DNA from: Megascapheus bottae
Lineage: Eukaryota; Chordata; Mammalia; Rodentia; Geomyidae
Assembly: GCA_024803745.1 (NCBI GenBank)
Contig: JANJXV010000128.1
Coordinates: 2,533,501-2,597,500 of the forward strand
DNA: 64,000 nt
Direction of reading: 5' to 3'
The translations under genes were made by a program, and so were the position numbers. Within the stretch, counting starts at the first letter, position 1; each line of letters opens with the position of its first letter. A model generated the notes under the pieces. The model was given only the letters and a program-made list of their open reading frames with translations, did no database searches and was not told the DNA's origin. This document shows, piece by piece, positions 53,390 through 64,000 of this stretch.

Positions 53390-56300
53390 GAGTTTGTTCT
53401 TTCTTAACTGTAGGATTGTGTCCCCTGGCTTTGTGGATTGAGGTGAAACATATTCCTTAAGCTTTCCCGGGGATTCTTTTCATTGGGGAAGTTTAATAGT
53501 TCCTTCTCCTGCCATCATGAGAATCCACACAGAATATGAATTTTGCATCTCCTTCAACCACATGACAGAATGACAAGCTGCCATGAGGCGAGCTGGGTAT
53601 TCAGCTCCCTGCACAGAATCTTCATAGTGAGATCCCACGACAGAAGGTTGTGTTCACAAGAATCTATGCCAAAATACAGGAATGAGAGAATACCGGTGCT
53701 CACGCCTGCAATCCCAGCAATTCAGGAGACTGAGATCTGAGGACCATGGTTCAATGCCAGCTGGGGCAGGAAAGTTCATGAGACTCGTCTCCCCAAGAAA
53801 TCACCAGAAAAGCCAGACATAGAGCTGTGGCTTCCAGTGGTAGAGTGCCAGCCTGGAACACAAAAGCTCGGTGGCAGTGTCCAGGTCCTGAGTTCAAACC
53901 CCAGGTCTGGCACAAAAGAAAAAGAAAAAAGCCAGGCAAGGTGGCTGATGTCTGTCATCCTAGCTACTCAGAAGGCTGAGATCTGAGGATCACAGTTCAA
54001 AGCCAACCCAGGCATTAAGCTCTGTGAGACTCTAATCTCCAATTAATGACCAGAAAACCGGAGGTTGTGCTGTGTCTCAAGGGGTAGGGTGGTAGCCTTG
54101 AGCTGAAGAGCTCAGGGACAGCGCCCAGGCCCAGACTTCAAGCCCAATAACCGACCAAGAAAAAAAAAGGAAAGAAAAAAAAAGAACAAGATACAAAAGG
54201 CTGCCAGAAGACTTAGGGAGGAACATTCTCGAATTGTCACCTGAGACTGTTTATATTAAAGGCATAACTATGTTTTTGGGGGGTGGTTGATGGTGAAAAG
54301 TCTGAAGTTTATTGTGCTCACCTGTCGGGGCTAACTCAGCTTGGGAGAGAGCAGTCCTGAATTCAAAAAGCAAGGGGAGGGGGTTATAAAACCAAAATCC
54401 ACACACTGCCACACGCAGGTAGACAATAATTTTACACCATTCCAGTTCCAGACTGGCCCGTGGCTGTCATGACAACCAGACCAAAGAACCTATCATTGTA
54501 AAGTCAAAACTGGCACTCACTCACCAGGAGACTGGGGAGCAGTGCTAAGTGCTTGGGTTTCCAAGTTGACTGCGTAACCTTGGGGCGACATTCATCCCCA
54601 GAACTGCTTGCCTGGGGTTTTCTGATAAGTTTGCTGTTTGCTTAAGGATTTTCTGATAAGCTTGATGAGTGTTTAGTAACTTGTCCTTGGTGCTAGCTTA
54701 TGTGCGCAATTTCTGTCAATTTTAATCTTGAACCCATTATACTATATGGCCATATGTACATAGCTTTTGAGGTATTGCAATCCTCTGCTAGGAGAATCCT
54801 CTAGGTATACTAATTATTACAAATGAGGGAAACCAAGGAATCTATGTTTTTTGGGGGTCTGGACTACTTCACTTAATATGAGTTTTTCCAAGTCTTTTCA
54901 TTTTCTTACAATTAGGGCAATGTCATTCTTTCTGATGGCAGCCTAGAATTCCATTGTGACAAATACCACTTTTTCTTGATTCATTCACCTACTGAGGAGC
55001 ATCTGGGTTGGTTCCATATCGTAGCTATGAGTATAACTATGTTTAAAAAAAAAGTCACGGGACACAGGAGGCTATCAGCAATTGACCTGTTTAATGATTC
55101 TTTTCCTGTCTCTATCTCTGTCTCTCTCTTTTTTGTGCCGGTTCTAGGGCTTGAACTCAGGGCCTGGGCCTTTTCTCTGAGGCTTCCACTCTGTCCCTTG
55201 AACCATACCTTTTCGGTGTTTCCTGGGAGATCAGATTCTCCCTGATTCCCCTGCCCAGGCTGGCTTGGAGCTACAGATTTGCACAAATTACAAGAGTGAG
55301 CCACACTGCCCCGTGTAATTACTGTGTTTTTAGAGTTGAGGAAGTTGATAGTGCGAGAGAGCAATTGGGTTTTCCTAATGCTTTCAAGAGTTTTCATGCT
55401 TAAATTTAGACACAAAAACCATAAATTCCAATACCATGTCTGAAATTCCCTCACAATACAAGTGAAAATCAACAAGAAAAATGTAAGGATTTCGTTCAAG
55501 TAAAAGAAATTATGTTATAGACATCAGGCTTAGAATGGAGGTGAAAAGACTAGAAACCGAGGAAGAAAAAATACATTAGCTATATACCATATTTCTACAC
55601 ATTTACTTACATATATATCACTGTAATATCTTCTGAACTCAAACTGAATTTTCTCACAAAATTCCCTTTGCACTGTTTCTAATTGAATTTCCATGGTGGA
55701 ATCTATTATTAGGTTGCACTATCCCCCTGTGTTTGAATCTGATTAACATGTGTTCAGTTCTTAGTATAATTTTACTGTTATTATTGAGCTGTCACACAGA
55801 GGAATCACGATTCCGTAAGTCAGGTCATGTGTACGAGTGTTGTAGACACAAGTGATCCGTTTTGGGTGGGACATCTTTGCCTCAGGAGGCTGAGACAGGA
55901 GGATGATGGTTCAAAGCCAGACTAGGTGGGAAAGTTCATGACATATTTCTCTTCAGGGAACCCCAGAAAGCCAGAAGTCGAGCTGGGGCTCAGAGTGTCC
56001 AGCCCTCACCACAAAAGCTTAGGGACGGCATCCAGGCCCTGAGTTCAAGCCCCAGAAATGGCAAAGCAAAACCAAAATCAGAACTCGCAGCCATGTTCAC
56101 GTGGGCTCTGGGGAAGTGTGTCTCCCTGCACACGCCAGGCCGGGTTTTGGTGAGCTGGCTCCATTTTGGCAGGAAAGGCAAATCTTGGCCTGCTTTAATT
56201 GCTTCGTCCTTAGCCTCAGACAGCGGCTGGGAGGCAGCCAGGGGAGAAAGGAAATTCAATTTCAGAACAGAACAGCAGGGGACGGGAGAGAGGGAAGTTT

Positions 56301-56872
56301 CCTTCCACACCATTGACCCAGGGTCCCCAATCTGTGAGTGCAGAAAATTCCATCTGCCATCCCATAGCCCACACAATGCCACCCTGAGAAGCAATTTAAC
56401 AGGAACATGAAACAAACAAACAAACAAACAGATAAATAAATAAATACATGTCGAATTTGCTTGTGGTAAAGTTGTAGGCCTTGAGAATGAGAGCAGAATC
56501 ATTTGTGGCTGTGAAACAACACGGAATCTCATGCTGAGTGGGTGGTGACCACACGCGGGGGCCTTAGGTCTCAGCCCGGCCACAAACTCAGGAAGGACTC
56601 GAGCTGTGACCTGCTTTCTTTGTGACCAAAGGGCGAGTGGTTACCTCTGTGAAATGAGTGGAGAACACACAGTGAAAACAGCTCACAGCCTGACATCCCA
56701 GCTACTCAGGAAACCCAGTGCTGAGGCTGAGGGTTCAGTGCCATGCAGGAGAGTCCATGGACCTGCAAAAGAAGAAGTTGGAAGCGGAGGTGTGGTTCAA
56801 GTGGTAGAGAACCAGCCCTGGGAGAAGTAAAAAGCTCAGAGAGTATGCTAAAGCCATGAGTTCAAATCCCAG

Positions 56873-56924
<52 letters not shown>

Positions 56925-59728
56925 GGAGTCTCAGGGTCTTTCCTGCCTGGGCTGGCTTCAAACCCTCATCCTCAGCTCTCAACCTCCTGAGTGGCAGGGC
57001 TGACTGGCGGGACCCACCAGACCCCAGGTGAACGCGTGTTTCTTGCTCTTTCCAGATGTGTGCCACAGGCCCTATTGGCGCAGGCAGGTGCTCAGGCTTT
57101 CCTGTGCTTGTGTGACTCTACTGGTCCTGGGCGTTGTTGGGCTGAGTGTGGCAGGTGAGTGAGGTGGGATGGGGGTCTCAGGGCTCCTCTCTGTTTCCAT
57201 AGCAAGGCTGAGAGCTTCTTGACAGAGTTTAGTCCCCTGCTGTGGGTGGACAGGAGAGGAGGCACCTTTGGGATGTGTTGTCACAAGATTTGCACACCCA
57301 CCATGCAAACAAACCAGCAACCCTCCCTTGTTTTCCCACGTCTCTGGATATGACTCAGCCATTTATGGGGAAACCACACGTGTGACACCACCACGAAAAC
57401 ACACCCCGTGACTCCTGCCTATCATCCCTGCTACTCAGGAGGCTGAGATCTGAGCATCACAGTTCAAAGCCAGCCTAGCTAGGAAAGTACATAAGACCTT
57501 TAGCTCTCCAGTGAACCACCAAAAAGCCAGAAGGGAGCTGGGGATCAAATGGTAGAGCACTAATGGGTTTTGGTTTTATTTTGCCATTCCTGGGGCTTGA
57601 ACTCAGGGCCTGAACACTGTCCTTGGGCTTTCCTCAAGGACAGTCTACCATTTGAGCCACAACACCACTTCCAGCTTTTTCTATGTATGTGGTATTGAGG
57701 AATTGAACCCGGGTCTTCATGCATGCTAGGCAAACACTCTACCACTAGTCCACACACCTGGCCCCTACAGCACCCATCTTGAACAAAGAAATACTGTGAC
57801 TAGACCCTGGGTTCAAGCCCCAGGACCCCCACAGAATAACAAGATCACAGCTGTGACCCAAATGAAAATTAATGTTAAAATGAAAGTAGCTGTTATCCTA
57901 GCTACCCAAGGGGCTGAGATCTGAAGATCACGGTGCAAAGCCAGCCTGGGCAGAAAAGGCCATGAGATTCTTCCCTCTAAAGAACCACCAGAAAACCAGA
58001 AGTGGTGCTGTGGCTCAAGTGGTAGATGGCTAGCCTTGAGCTGAAGAGCTCAGGGACGGCACACAGGCCCTGAGTTCAAGCCCCACAGTCATCACCACCA
58101 CCAACAAAATTAAAGTTAAAATTTGCAGTGAAGGGGCCAGGATTTTGGCCTAGTGGTAGCGTGCTTGTCTAGTATGCACAAAGACCCGGGTTTGATTCCT
58201 TGGTATCACATATATAGGAAAGCCAGAAGTTGTGCTGTGGCTTAAGTGGCAGAGAGCTAACCTTGAGGAAAAAGCCCAGGGACAGTGCTCAGGCCCTGAC
58301 TTCAAGCCCCAGGATTGGCAAATATATATATATATGTATATATAATATATATATGTATATATAAAATATATATGTATATGTATATATAAAATATATATAA
58401 ATATATATTTTTCCAGTGATTTACAGTTTGCAGATAGTCTGCTACCTTCCAGCTGGTGGGCGCCAATCTCCCAGTGAAAACTGAGAAAGACTCCATTTTG
58501 AAGGGGAGAGGAGTTGAAGAAAGCCCTTTCCCCGATTGATTGATGTCATACAGAACACATAACCCCATATCGAGGGGCACCTTCCTTGATGCTCTCCTTT
58601 TTGTTGTATTGTTTGTTTTTGTTTGTGTGTGTAAGTGTATGTGCTGGTCCCGGGGCTTGAACTCAGGGCCTAGGCATTGTGTCTGACATTTTGTCTTCAA
58701 GACTGGTGCTTGACCCCTCAAGCCACAACCCCACTTCCAGCTTGATGGAGATTCAGCAGAGACAAGAGTTTTCTTATGAGAGCTGGTTTTGAACTTGGAT
58801 CCTCAGATCTCAGTATCTGGGACGACAGGTTTGGAGCCACGGTGCCTGTTTTATTTTCTGTGTTTGTTTGTAATGTTTTTGTCTCTGAATCAGGGCTCTT
58901 TGTCACCCCATCAGTAATGGCTGGTCTTTCTTTGCAAGCATGTTGAGATAACTCGATTTGGGTCGCATGCATATAATAACATGTAACGTCCCTTCAAGCA
59001 CATGTTTCAATATCCACCCTCTCCATTTGTTCTTCACTAGTGGTATTCTTAACACAAAAGTCACCGACAAAAGAAAGCAGTGTGGACATTCAAGAAAACA
59101 GGACTGAAGGACCAGGTAAATCGTCTTGGCTTGAATTCCCTAAGGGCTAATGTGGGGTGAATAGCCCGTGGTCATTCCAGCAGCCATGCATGAGGGGTTT
59201 AAGCTAGACAGAACTAAAGGGGAAAAAAGTTAAGGACTGGGAGCGTGGCCTAGTGGTAGATTGCTTGCCTAGCTTCACAAAGCCCTGGATTCGATTCCTC
59301 AGTGCCACAGACGCAAAAAAGCTGGAAGTGGTGCTGTGGCTCAAGTGGTAGAGCACAAGCCTTGAGCAAAAGAAGTTCAAGGACAGTGCCCAGGCCCTGA
59401 GTACAATCTTGAGACTGGGGGGAAAAGAAAAGTCCTTCCTGTATCCTAGCTACTCAGGAGGCGGAGATCTGAACATCAAGACTCAGAGCCAGCCAGGGCA
59501 GGAAATTCCAAGAGACTCTTATCTCCATGAACCAGCACAAAAAAAGCAGCAAATGGAGCCGTGGTTCAAGTGGTAGAGTGCTAGCCTTTAGGGAAAAACT
59601 CAGGGACAGTGCCCAGGACCTGACCTGTACTGGCAAGACAGAGAGAGAGGGGGGGGGAGGGAGAGAAAGGTAGGGAGGGAGGGAGGGAGGGAGGGAGGCA
59701 AACAGAAAGACAGACAGACAGACAGACA

Positions 59729-59785
<57 letters not shown>

Positions 59786-62700
59786 CTATGAATGCATCAT
59801 TAGGCAGGAATTTCTTTAGAATATTTCCTGCAGTCTTTCTCGTGGATTTAATGAAATCGGTTACTCTTGACTGTATGCTTTGTCCGTGGCTTTAGGTTTG
59901 CACGTTTTTAGGTGAGTTAAATATTGGTATCTATTTAGGGAAATTAACTCTGGTGATGAATTTAATGGAAGTGAGAAATAGTCTTTGTTTTGGTGAGTGT
60001 GTGTGTGTGAGAAAGAGACAGAGAGAGAGAAATAGAGAAGGAGAGTCTACTGAGATTTGAACTACGGTTCTTGAGCTTTACTGTCCAAGGCGAGTGATCT
60101 ACTACTGGAGCCATAGCTCCATTTCTAGCAGGCCAGGCTGGCTTTGAACCTGAGCCTCAGATCTCAGTCTCGTAAGGAGCTGGATCACAGGTGTGAGCCT
60201 GAAGTCTTGATCAGTGTCTGTTGAATCAGATCAGCTGGAACCAGGTATTCTGTCTCTTGGCATCTTAAAAAAATTTACAAACAGGGGCCTGGAGTTTGGC
60301 CTAGTGGTAGAGTGCTTGCCTACCATGCACAAAGACCTGGGTTCGGTTCCTTGTTACCACATACTTAGAAAAAGCCAGAAGTGGTTCTGAGGCTCAAGTG
60401 GTAGAGTTCTAGCCTTGAGAAAAATCCAAGGACAGTGCTCAGACCCTGAGCTTAAGCCGAGGACTGGCAAAAAAAAAATTACAAGGCAAAAATAAAAAGT
60501 TTCTGCACAGATAAAAGCGTAGGCACTAACGTAGAAAGACAGCCAACCAACTGGGAAAAGATAATTACCAATAATACATCTGACAAATGCTTAATATCCA
60601 GTATCTACAGGGAACTCAAGAAACTAATCCCCCCCAAACCCAACAAACCATTCGCTAAATGGGCAAGGGAACTAAAGACAGACTTATCAGAAGAAGAGGT
60701 TAAAATGGCAGAAATGCATATGAGAAAATGCTCATCATCCATGGTCATAAAGGAAATGCAAATAAAAACAACCCTAAGATACCACCTTACCCCAACAAGA
60801 ATGGCCAAGATTTTGAGCTCAGACAATGACAGTTGCTGGCGGGGTTGTGGAGAAAAAGGAACCCTACTGCACTGCTGGTGGGAATGTAAACTAGTTCAGC
60901 CAGTCTGGAAAGCAGTGTGGAGGTTTCTTAAGGAACTGAAAATTGACCTTCTCTCTGATCCCGCCATACCACTTCTGGGCATCTACCCTGAACATCATGA
61001 CCCAAGATGTTATAAGGACACCTGCTCAGCTATGTTCATCTCTGCACTATTCACAATAGCCAGGCGAAGGAAACAAGCCAGATGCCCTACTGCAGATGAA
61101 TGGATACAGAAAATGTGGTATATATACACAATGAAATTCTACATAGCCAACAGACAAGATAAAATAATGGCACTTTCAGGGAAGTGGATGAATCTAGAGC
61201 GAATCATGTTGAGTGAGACAAGTCAAAACCTAAGGAACAAAAGGCGCATGGTGTCCTTAATATGTGGCTATTAAATCCAAACAGTACAAGAGCGAGGACT
61301 CAATATTTGCCTACCCAGTGATATGGACATGGTAATGGAAATATAAACACAACTACATAGTCATAAAAATTTATGACTCTATAGACATAATGTGTTATCA
61401 CATAGATTAAGATGTAACTATGACATAGAAACCCTCGCCTAATTTTCATTACGTTCTAAAATCTAAGTGCCAATGATCGTATATAGAGATTCCCTTCTTG
61501 AATACTTGTTAGTTAAATATGTCATTTGAAATGTGATGTAAAAGTCAATGTTGATAAATTCTTTTAAAAAAAAGAATAAAAAAAGCACTGGACCAGCAGG
61601 TTGGAAAGTATCACAGACAGCATTGAACCTGCATTGCAGAAAGCCAAAGATCGTAATCGAGGCCTGTTCTATCATGAAGAATATCTGTTGAAAGTTGAAA
61701 GACAATTGATGGCTTTCAAGAATGGCTTTCTGCTAGTCTATGTCTATGCTATTTTTTTGTTGCCAGTCCTGGGCTTAAGCTCAGGGCCTGAGCACTGTCC
61801 TTGGATTTTCTCAAGGCTGCATCTCTACCACTTGAGCCTCAGCACCACTTCCAGCTTTTTTCTATGTATGTGGTACTGAGGGATCAAACCCGGGTCTTCA
61901 TGCATGCTAGGCAAGCACTCTACCACCAGGCCCAACCCCCGGCCTGTGTATGATATTTTTAACAGGGCATCTGACTAGCCTAATTGCTAAGTGTACAGGA
62001 CCATATATAATGAAGTGTGTCCACACCAACTCCAAGAGAGGGAAAAAGAGGTTCTTAGGATATCCTGCACGTAGTTACTTTCTCCTTCTTTTCTCTTAGT
62101 CTTCTGTACCTTGTGTCCTGTATGTAAGATTATTTGGTGTGTGAGAGGGAAGGGAATCACAGGAACAGAGGACAGGGGGTGAACTAAGGCAGCGTTGATC
62201 TCCACTGCACATTATGCTGGAAATGAACCCGACCATTTGCGGGAGAAGGGATAGGGAGGGTAAGTGGAAAATGAGGGGTGGAGTAACAGTGTTTAAAACA
62301 AGTGTACTCCTGACCTTACTTATCTAATTGTACCTCCCCTGCTCATTACCTTTTCAATTAAGATTAACCAAAATAAAAAATATAACTACAAGCTGGGCAT
62401 GGTGGCTCCCGCCTGTCATCCCAGCTACTCAGGAGGCTGAGATCTGAGGACCATGGTTCAAAGCAAGCCTAGGTAGGAAAGTCTATGAGATTCTCATCTC
62501 CAGTGAACCACCAGAAAACTGGAAGTGTCCCAGTGGCTCAAGTGGTAGAGCGTCAGCCTTGAGCTGAAGAGCTCAGGGACAGCGCCCAGGCCTTGAGTTC
62601 TGAGATAACATGGCTGGGTGACGTGTTGCATGGTGGGCCGTGATTCATCAGGGGCCGGTGGTGGAAGGTCAATCTCTGCCTGTTTCTCCAGTGCAGACAG

Positions 62701-62852
62701 TGTCCGTGGCCTCGTGCCCCATGTCGTGGCAGCAGCGTGGAGACAAGTGCCTCCTCTTCTTATCATCCATGTCTGTGACTTGGCGTGACAGTCTGGCTGA
62801 CTGCTCCACTAAGGAATCCAGCCTGCTGCTCATTCGCGATCCGGAGGAGCTG
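53232..62852 (+). CDS. KLRB1: KLRB1 / NKR-P1-type C-type lectin-like receptor, exons 1-4 (3' exons outside the window)
   Basis: NKR-P1 receptors are type II membrane homodimers on NK and T cells that bind CLEC2 ligands. Exons 53232-53322, 57056-57154, 59041-59115 and 62692-62852 all join in phase 1 with GT-AG sites and give one open frame of 142 codons. The order is cytoplasmic tail with VIYADL (ITIM consensus V-x-Y-x-x-L), one transmembrane span, a stalk with an NRT sequon, then the lectin-domain start ([29 protein letters not shown]). The remaining domain exons must lie beyond 64000. Nothing is broken in the visible part. An inhibitory form is inferred from the ITIM. The gene is about 23 kb right of the CLEC2-like gene and on the opposite strand. 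Confidence 0.92.
53359..53390. repeat. (GT)n microsatellite in KLRB1 intron 1
   Basis: About fourteen GT units, 37 bp after the exon 1 donor. Confidence 0.95.
53685..53915 (+). repeat. B1-dID composite SINE, KLRB1 intron 1
   Basis: 'accggtgctcacgcctgcaatcc' through 'gagttcaaaccccaggtctggc'. Confidence 0.87.
53930..54170 (+). repeat. B1-dID composite SINE, KLRB1 intron 1
   Basis: 'gccaggcaaggtggctgatg' through 'cagacttcaagcccaataacc' plus A-rich tail. Tandem neighbour of the previous SINE. Confidence 0.87.
54296..54720 (-). repeat. LTR-like sequence, possibly related to the LTR at 1746
   Basis: AATAAA on the minus strand (gtttattgtg, near 54316) and the shared segment 'tgccacacgcagg..ag.caataa' (compare 1999-2024). 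Ends not defined. Confidence 0.45.
54840..55045 (-). mobile_element. Old L1 ORF2 3'-end fragment, minus strand
   Basis: Reverse complement of the L1 ORF2 end: 'aattccattgtgacaaatacca', 'gaggagcatctgggttggttcc'. More diverged than the other L1 copies. Confidence 0.7.
55125..55315 (-). repeat. B1-dID composite SINE, minus strand, diverged
   Basis: 'tgtgccggttctagggcttgaac' through 'acaagagtgagccacactgcccc'. Confidence 0.78.
55320..55865. other. Intronic, no feature recognised
   Basis: AT-rich intron 1 sequence of KLRB1; no further repeat identified. Confidence 0.45.
55870..56070 (+). repeat. B1-dID SINE, head truncated
   Basis: 'cctcaggaggctgagacaggagg' through 'gagttcaagccccagaaatggc'. Confidence 0.82.
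56075..56680. other. Intronic, no feature recognised
   Basis: Unique sequence with a short AAAC/AAAT repeat at 56408-56446. Open frames here lack similarity to known domains. Confidence 0.4.
56685..56873 (+). repeat. B1-dID composite SINE, KLRB1 intron 1
   Basis: 'acatcccagctactcaggaaac' through 'atgagttcaaatcccag', followed by a CA microsatellite. Confidence 0.83.
56874..56922. repeat. (CA)n microsatellite at a SINE tail
   Basis: About 24 CA units starting at the SINE 3' end. Confidence 0.96.
56923..57022 (-). repeat. B1-like SINE half, minus strand
   Basis: 'ggctggcttcaaaccctcatcctcagctctcaacctcctgag'. It ends about 33 bp before KLRB1 exon 2. Confidence 0.75.
57056..57154 (+). CDS. KLRB1: KLRB1-like exon 2 (transmembrane)
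   Basis: 99 nt, acceptor ttgctctttccag, donor GTGAGT. It encodes DVCHRPYW, then a hydrophobic span [14 protein letters not shown]. Only one Cys is present before the membrane (CHRP), so the CxCP kinase-binding motif described in rodent NKR-P1 tails is not complete here. Confidence 0.9.
57405..57568 (+). repeat. B1-dID SINE, interrupted
   Basis: 'gactcctgcctatcatccctgctactcagg' through 'aatggtagagcac'. An ID-like SINE interrupts it, and its remainder resumes near 57766 (acagcacccatcttgaac). Confidence 0.8.
57570..57765 (-). repeat. ID-like SINE, minus strand, inside a B1-dID SINE
   Basis: 'ttttgccattcctggggcttgaac' through 'cacacctggcccc'. SINE-in-SINE nesting in KLRB1 intron 2. Confidence 0.87.
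57885..58100 (+). repeat. B1-dID composite SINE, KLRB1 intron 2
   Basis: 'gtagctgttatcctagctaccc' through 'gagttcaagccccacagtc'. Confidence 0.85.
58134..58321 (+). repeat. ID-like SINE, KLRB1 intron 2
   Basis: 'ggggccaggattttggcctagtgg' through 'ccaggattggc', then an AT repeat. Confidence 0.87.
58322..58411. repeat. (AT)n-rich tract at a SINE tail
   Basis: TATATA/TGTATA units of about 90 bp directly after the SINE. Confidence 0.92.
58612..58855 (-). repeat. B1-dID composite SINE, minus strand
   Basis: 'gctggtcccggggcttgaactc' through 'gacgacaggtttggagccacggtgcctg'. Confidence 0.85.
59041..59115 (+). CDS. KLRB1: KLRB1-like exon 3 (stalk)
   Basis: 75 nt, acceptor gttcttcactag, donor GTAAAT. 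It encodes [17 protein letters not shown] and an N-glycosylation sequon NRT. The phase is preserved. Confidence 0.85.
59235..59425 (+). repeat. ID-like SINE, KLRB1 intron 3
   Basis: 'aggactgggagcgtggcctagtgg' through 'cttgagactgg'. Confidence 0.87.
59432..59638 (+). repeat. B1-dID composite SINE, KLRB1 intron 3
   Basis: 'cttcctgtatcctagctactcagg' through 'acctgacctgtactggcaag', then simple repeat. Confidence 0.83.
59639..59781. repeat. Compound microsatellite (GA/GGGA/CAGA/CA)
   Basis: GA and GGGA units, then CAGA, then about 27 CA units, beginning at a SINE tail. Confidence 0.95.
60040..60215 (-). repeat. B1-dID SINE, minus strand, diverged
   Basis: 'ggctggctttgaacctgagcctcagatctcagtctcg' and 'ggatcacaggtgtgagcctg'. 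Confidence 0.7.
60283..60480 (+). repeat. ID-like SINE, KLRB1 intron 3
   Basis: 'ggggcctggagtttggcctagtgg' through 'cgaggactggc' plus A-tail. Confidence 0.88.
60500..61580 (+). mobile_element. L1, 5'-truncated, with ORF2 end and 3' UTR, KLRB1 intron 3
   Basis: Carries the ORF2 C-terminus, including the Cys-rich segment [18 protein letters not shown], then a 3' UTR like those at 5.8 and 46.5 kb and an A-rich end at 61566-61580. It lies in the same direction as KLRB1. An intact ORF2 is not present. Confidence 0.87.
61581..61745 (+). other. Short unidentified segment with an open frame
   Basis: Between the L1 tail and a SINE lies a frame with a coding-like look (from about 61601: [19 protein letters not shown]...). 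I do not recognise the protein. It could be a fragment of a retrocopy; no splice sites tie it to KLRB1. Confidence 0.3.
61750..61945 (-). repeat. ID-like SINE, minus strand, KLRB1 intron 3
   Basis: 'ttgccagtcctgggcttaagctc' through 'ggcccaacccccggcc'. Confidence 0.9.
61950..62385. other. Intronic, no feature recognised
   Basis: Unique intron sequence; nothing supported. Confidence 0.45.
62390..62605 (+). repeat. B1-dID composite SINE, KLRB1 intron 3
   Basis: 'agctgggcatggtggctcccgcctg' head through 'caggccttgagttctgag'. It ends about 87 bp upstream of KLRB1 exon 4. Confidence 0.9.
62692..62852 (+). CDS. KLRB1: KLRB1-like exon 4 (lectin domain start)
   Basis: 161 nt, acceptor gcctgtttctccag, donor GTGAGC. 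It encodes [12 protein letters not shown], then [15 protein letters not shown] and RDPEEL, strongly typical of KLRB1. The donor is only about 100 bp before a large simple repeat. Confidence 0.92.
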
Positions 62853-62954
62853 GTGAGCGGGATGGGGGTGAAATGTCTTCCTGGAAGTCAGCAGCCTGGG
62901 ACCCCGGCCAGGATCTCTGCACTTCTCACCAAACGTTCTGTACATATGCCTCTG

Positions 62955-63370
62955 TCTCCATCCATCCAATCACTATCCACCTTCCCACCATCCCTCCTTC
63001 ATCATCCTCCATCCTCCATCACCATCCACCCATCCTCCATCCATCCACATCCATCAACTATCATCAGTCATCCATCCATCAATCCGTCCATTCATCCACC
63101 CATCCATCCTCCGTCCACCCATCCATCCATCCACCCATCCATCCATCCATCCATCCACCCACCCACCTAACCATGCGTTCACCTATCCATCCACCCTTTC
63201 AATCTCCCATCCACCCATCCACCCATCTACCCATCCATCCATCCATCCATCCTTTCACCACCCACCCATCTATCCATCCATCTACCCATTTACTCACCCA
63301 TCTACCACCCACTATCCAACATCCATTTATCTATCCATCTATTATCCCATCACCATCATCCATCAGACAA
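62955..63370. repeat. (CATC)n-type long simple repeat, KLRB1 intron 4
   Basis: About 415 bp of CATC/CCATC units with many variants. It starts about 100 bp after the exon 4 donor. The open frames through it are repeat artefacts. Confidence 0.93.
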
Positions 63371-63399
63371 CATCCACCCACTCAGCGTTTCTATCCCTA

Positions 63400-63935
63400 T
63401 TTTTGTATTTATGCATCTATCTTTTTTCAATTTGTTTTTATAACACTGTCATGGCTTTATTAAAAACACAGTTGTACAAAAGTGTTCAAAATGTTAAGGA
63501 GAGATTCTTGAGGAACTTAACACATTATATACATATTGCCATACAAAGAGCATTAAAACAGGACCCAGAACTTCTACAAAATATAAACCCACTCATACTT
63601 TATTTGCATGAAAATAACCACCCACAAAGATAAGGAAGTCTTAAAAGTTATCTGGGGGCTATAAGTGAAGTCTCAAACCAAAGGAACTTTAATTTTGTTG
63701 GCACAATAAGATGATTGATATGAAAGTCAATATATATAAAATAAGCATTAATTGATAGACAATATATATAAAATAAGCATTTTATAATGGTTAGAATGAG
63801 CAATTTTTAGGAGCTAACACAGGCATTTCACTTGATAAAATTAGGAGAAAAAATATTCATCTTTTGGAGATTTCCATCTCTCCCACCAAATTTATCTCAA
63901 GAGTTTTATTTCAGTCCGTTGTGCAGCCTTTTAGT
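63400..63935. other. AT-rich non-coding, possible antisense 3' UTR retrocopy
   Basis: The minus strand carries AATAAA near 63456-63461 (within 'ggctttattaaaaac'), followed to the right by AT-rich sequence like a 3' UTR. The source gene is not recognised. Confidence 0.3.
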
Positions 63936-63944
63936 TTTTCACAA

Positions 63945-64000
63945 TTTTTGTTTGTGGGTCATGGGGCTTGAACACTGGGTCTGGGCCCTGTCCCTGAGTT
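63945..64000 (-). repeat. B1-dID SINE, minus strand, cut by window end
   Basis: 'tgtgggtcatggggcttgaacac..gggtctgggccctgtccctgag' is the reversed SINE tail. Confidence 0.8.

Noticed and set aside
62640..63463. Continuous frames of 176 and 196 codons across KLRB1 exon 4 and the CATC repeat
   Set aside because: Only 62692-62852 is exon. The rest is intron read through the GTGAGC donor and a simple repeat.

Overview
The window looks like nuclear DNA from a rodent, probably one outside the mouse/rat lineage. About half or more is dispersed repeat. Two SINE families recur dozens of times: a tRNA-derived, ID-like element of about 190 bp, and a composite with a 7SL/B1-like head joined to an ID-like tail (B1-dID type). 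This SINE set suggests a squirrel-related or castorimorph lineage (pocket mice, kangaroo rats, beavers); that placement is inference. Two interrupted host genes identify the locus. They are a CLEC2-family lectin on the minus strand (exons at 27.5-29.6 kb) and a KLRB1/NKR-P1 receptor on the plus strand (exons at 53.2, 57.1, 59.1 and 62.7 kb, running off the right end). Together they mark the CLEC2-KLRB1 part of the natural killer gene complex, where ligands (CLEC2) and receptors (NKR-P1) are genetically linked.

Layout. 0-6.2 kb: non-coding DNA, SINEs, microsatellites, an LTR with a tRNA-Gly-like primer site, and a short L1 tail that itself carries a SINE. 6.3-8.4 kb: a processed PRPS1 pseudogene with stops, frameshifts, 3' UTR and poly(A). 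8.5-11.5 kb: a displaced rDNA fragment on the minus strand, made of the 3' part of 28S, a GC-rich 3' spacer and a 31-bp-period array of Sal-box-like terminator motifs. Its 28S part is split by a solo LTR. 13.95-27.0 kb: two nested class II (betaretrovirus-like) endogenous retroviruses, both on the minus strand. The outer one is IAP-like, has an env gene, a gag-pol deletion and a tRNA-Ile-type primer site. Inside its RNase H region sits a 7.4-kb provirus with 458-bp LTRs that I read as differing at one base, open gag and pro-pol frames, a tRNA-Lys3-type primer site and no env. Each insertion has a 6-bp target-site duplication.

27.5-34 kb: the CLEC2-like gene and SINEs. 35.2-36.5 kb and 48.15-49.5 kb: two copies of a diverged local duplication. 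36.5-38.7 kb: a 5'-inverted L1 containing a solo LTR and a SINE. 45.3-48.1 kb: a deleted retroviral element with a tRNA-Pro-like primer site, split by a young-looking L1. 53-63 kb: the KLRB1-like gene, whose introns are filled with SINEs, L1 and simple repeats, including about 400 bp of CATC-type repeat just after exon 4.

The CLEC2-like reading frame and splice phases are consistent across four exons, but its first exon was not found. KLRB1 is visible only through the start of its lectin domain. Its cytoplasmic tail carries an ITIM-like motif, so an inhibitory receptor is inferred. I saw no CRISPR array, operon or other prokaryotic feature. The provirus entries describe the copies as they stand, including their breaks.
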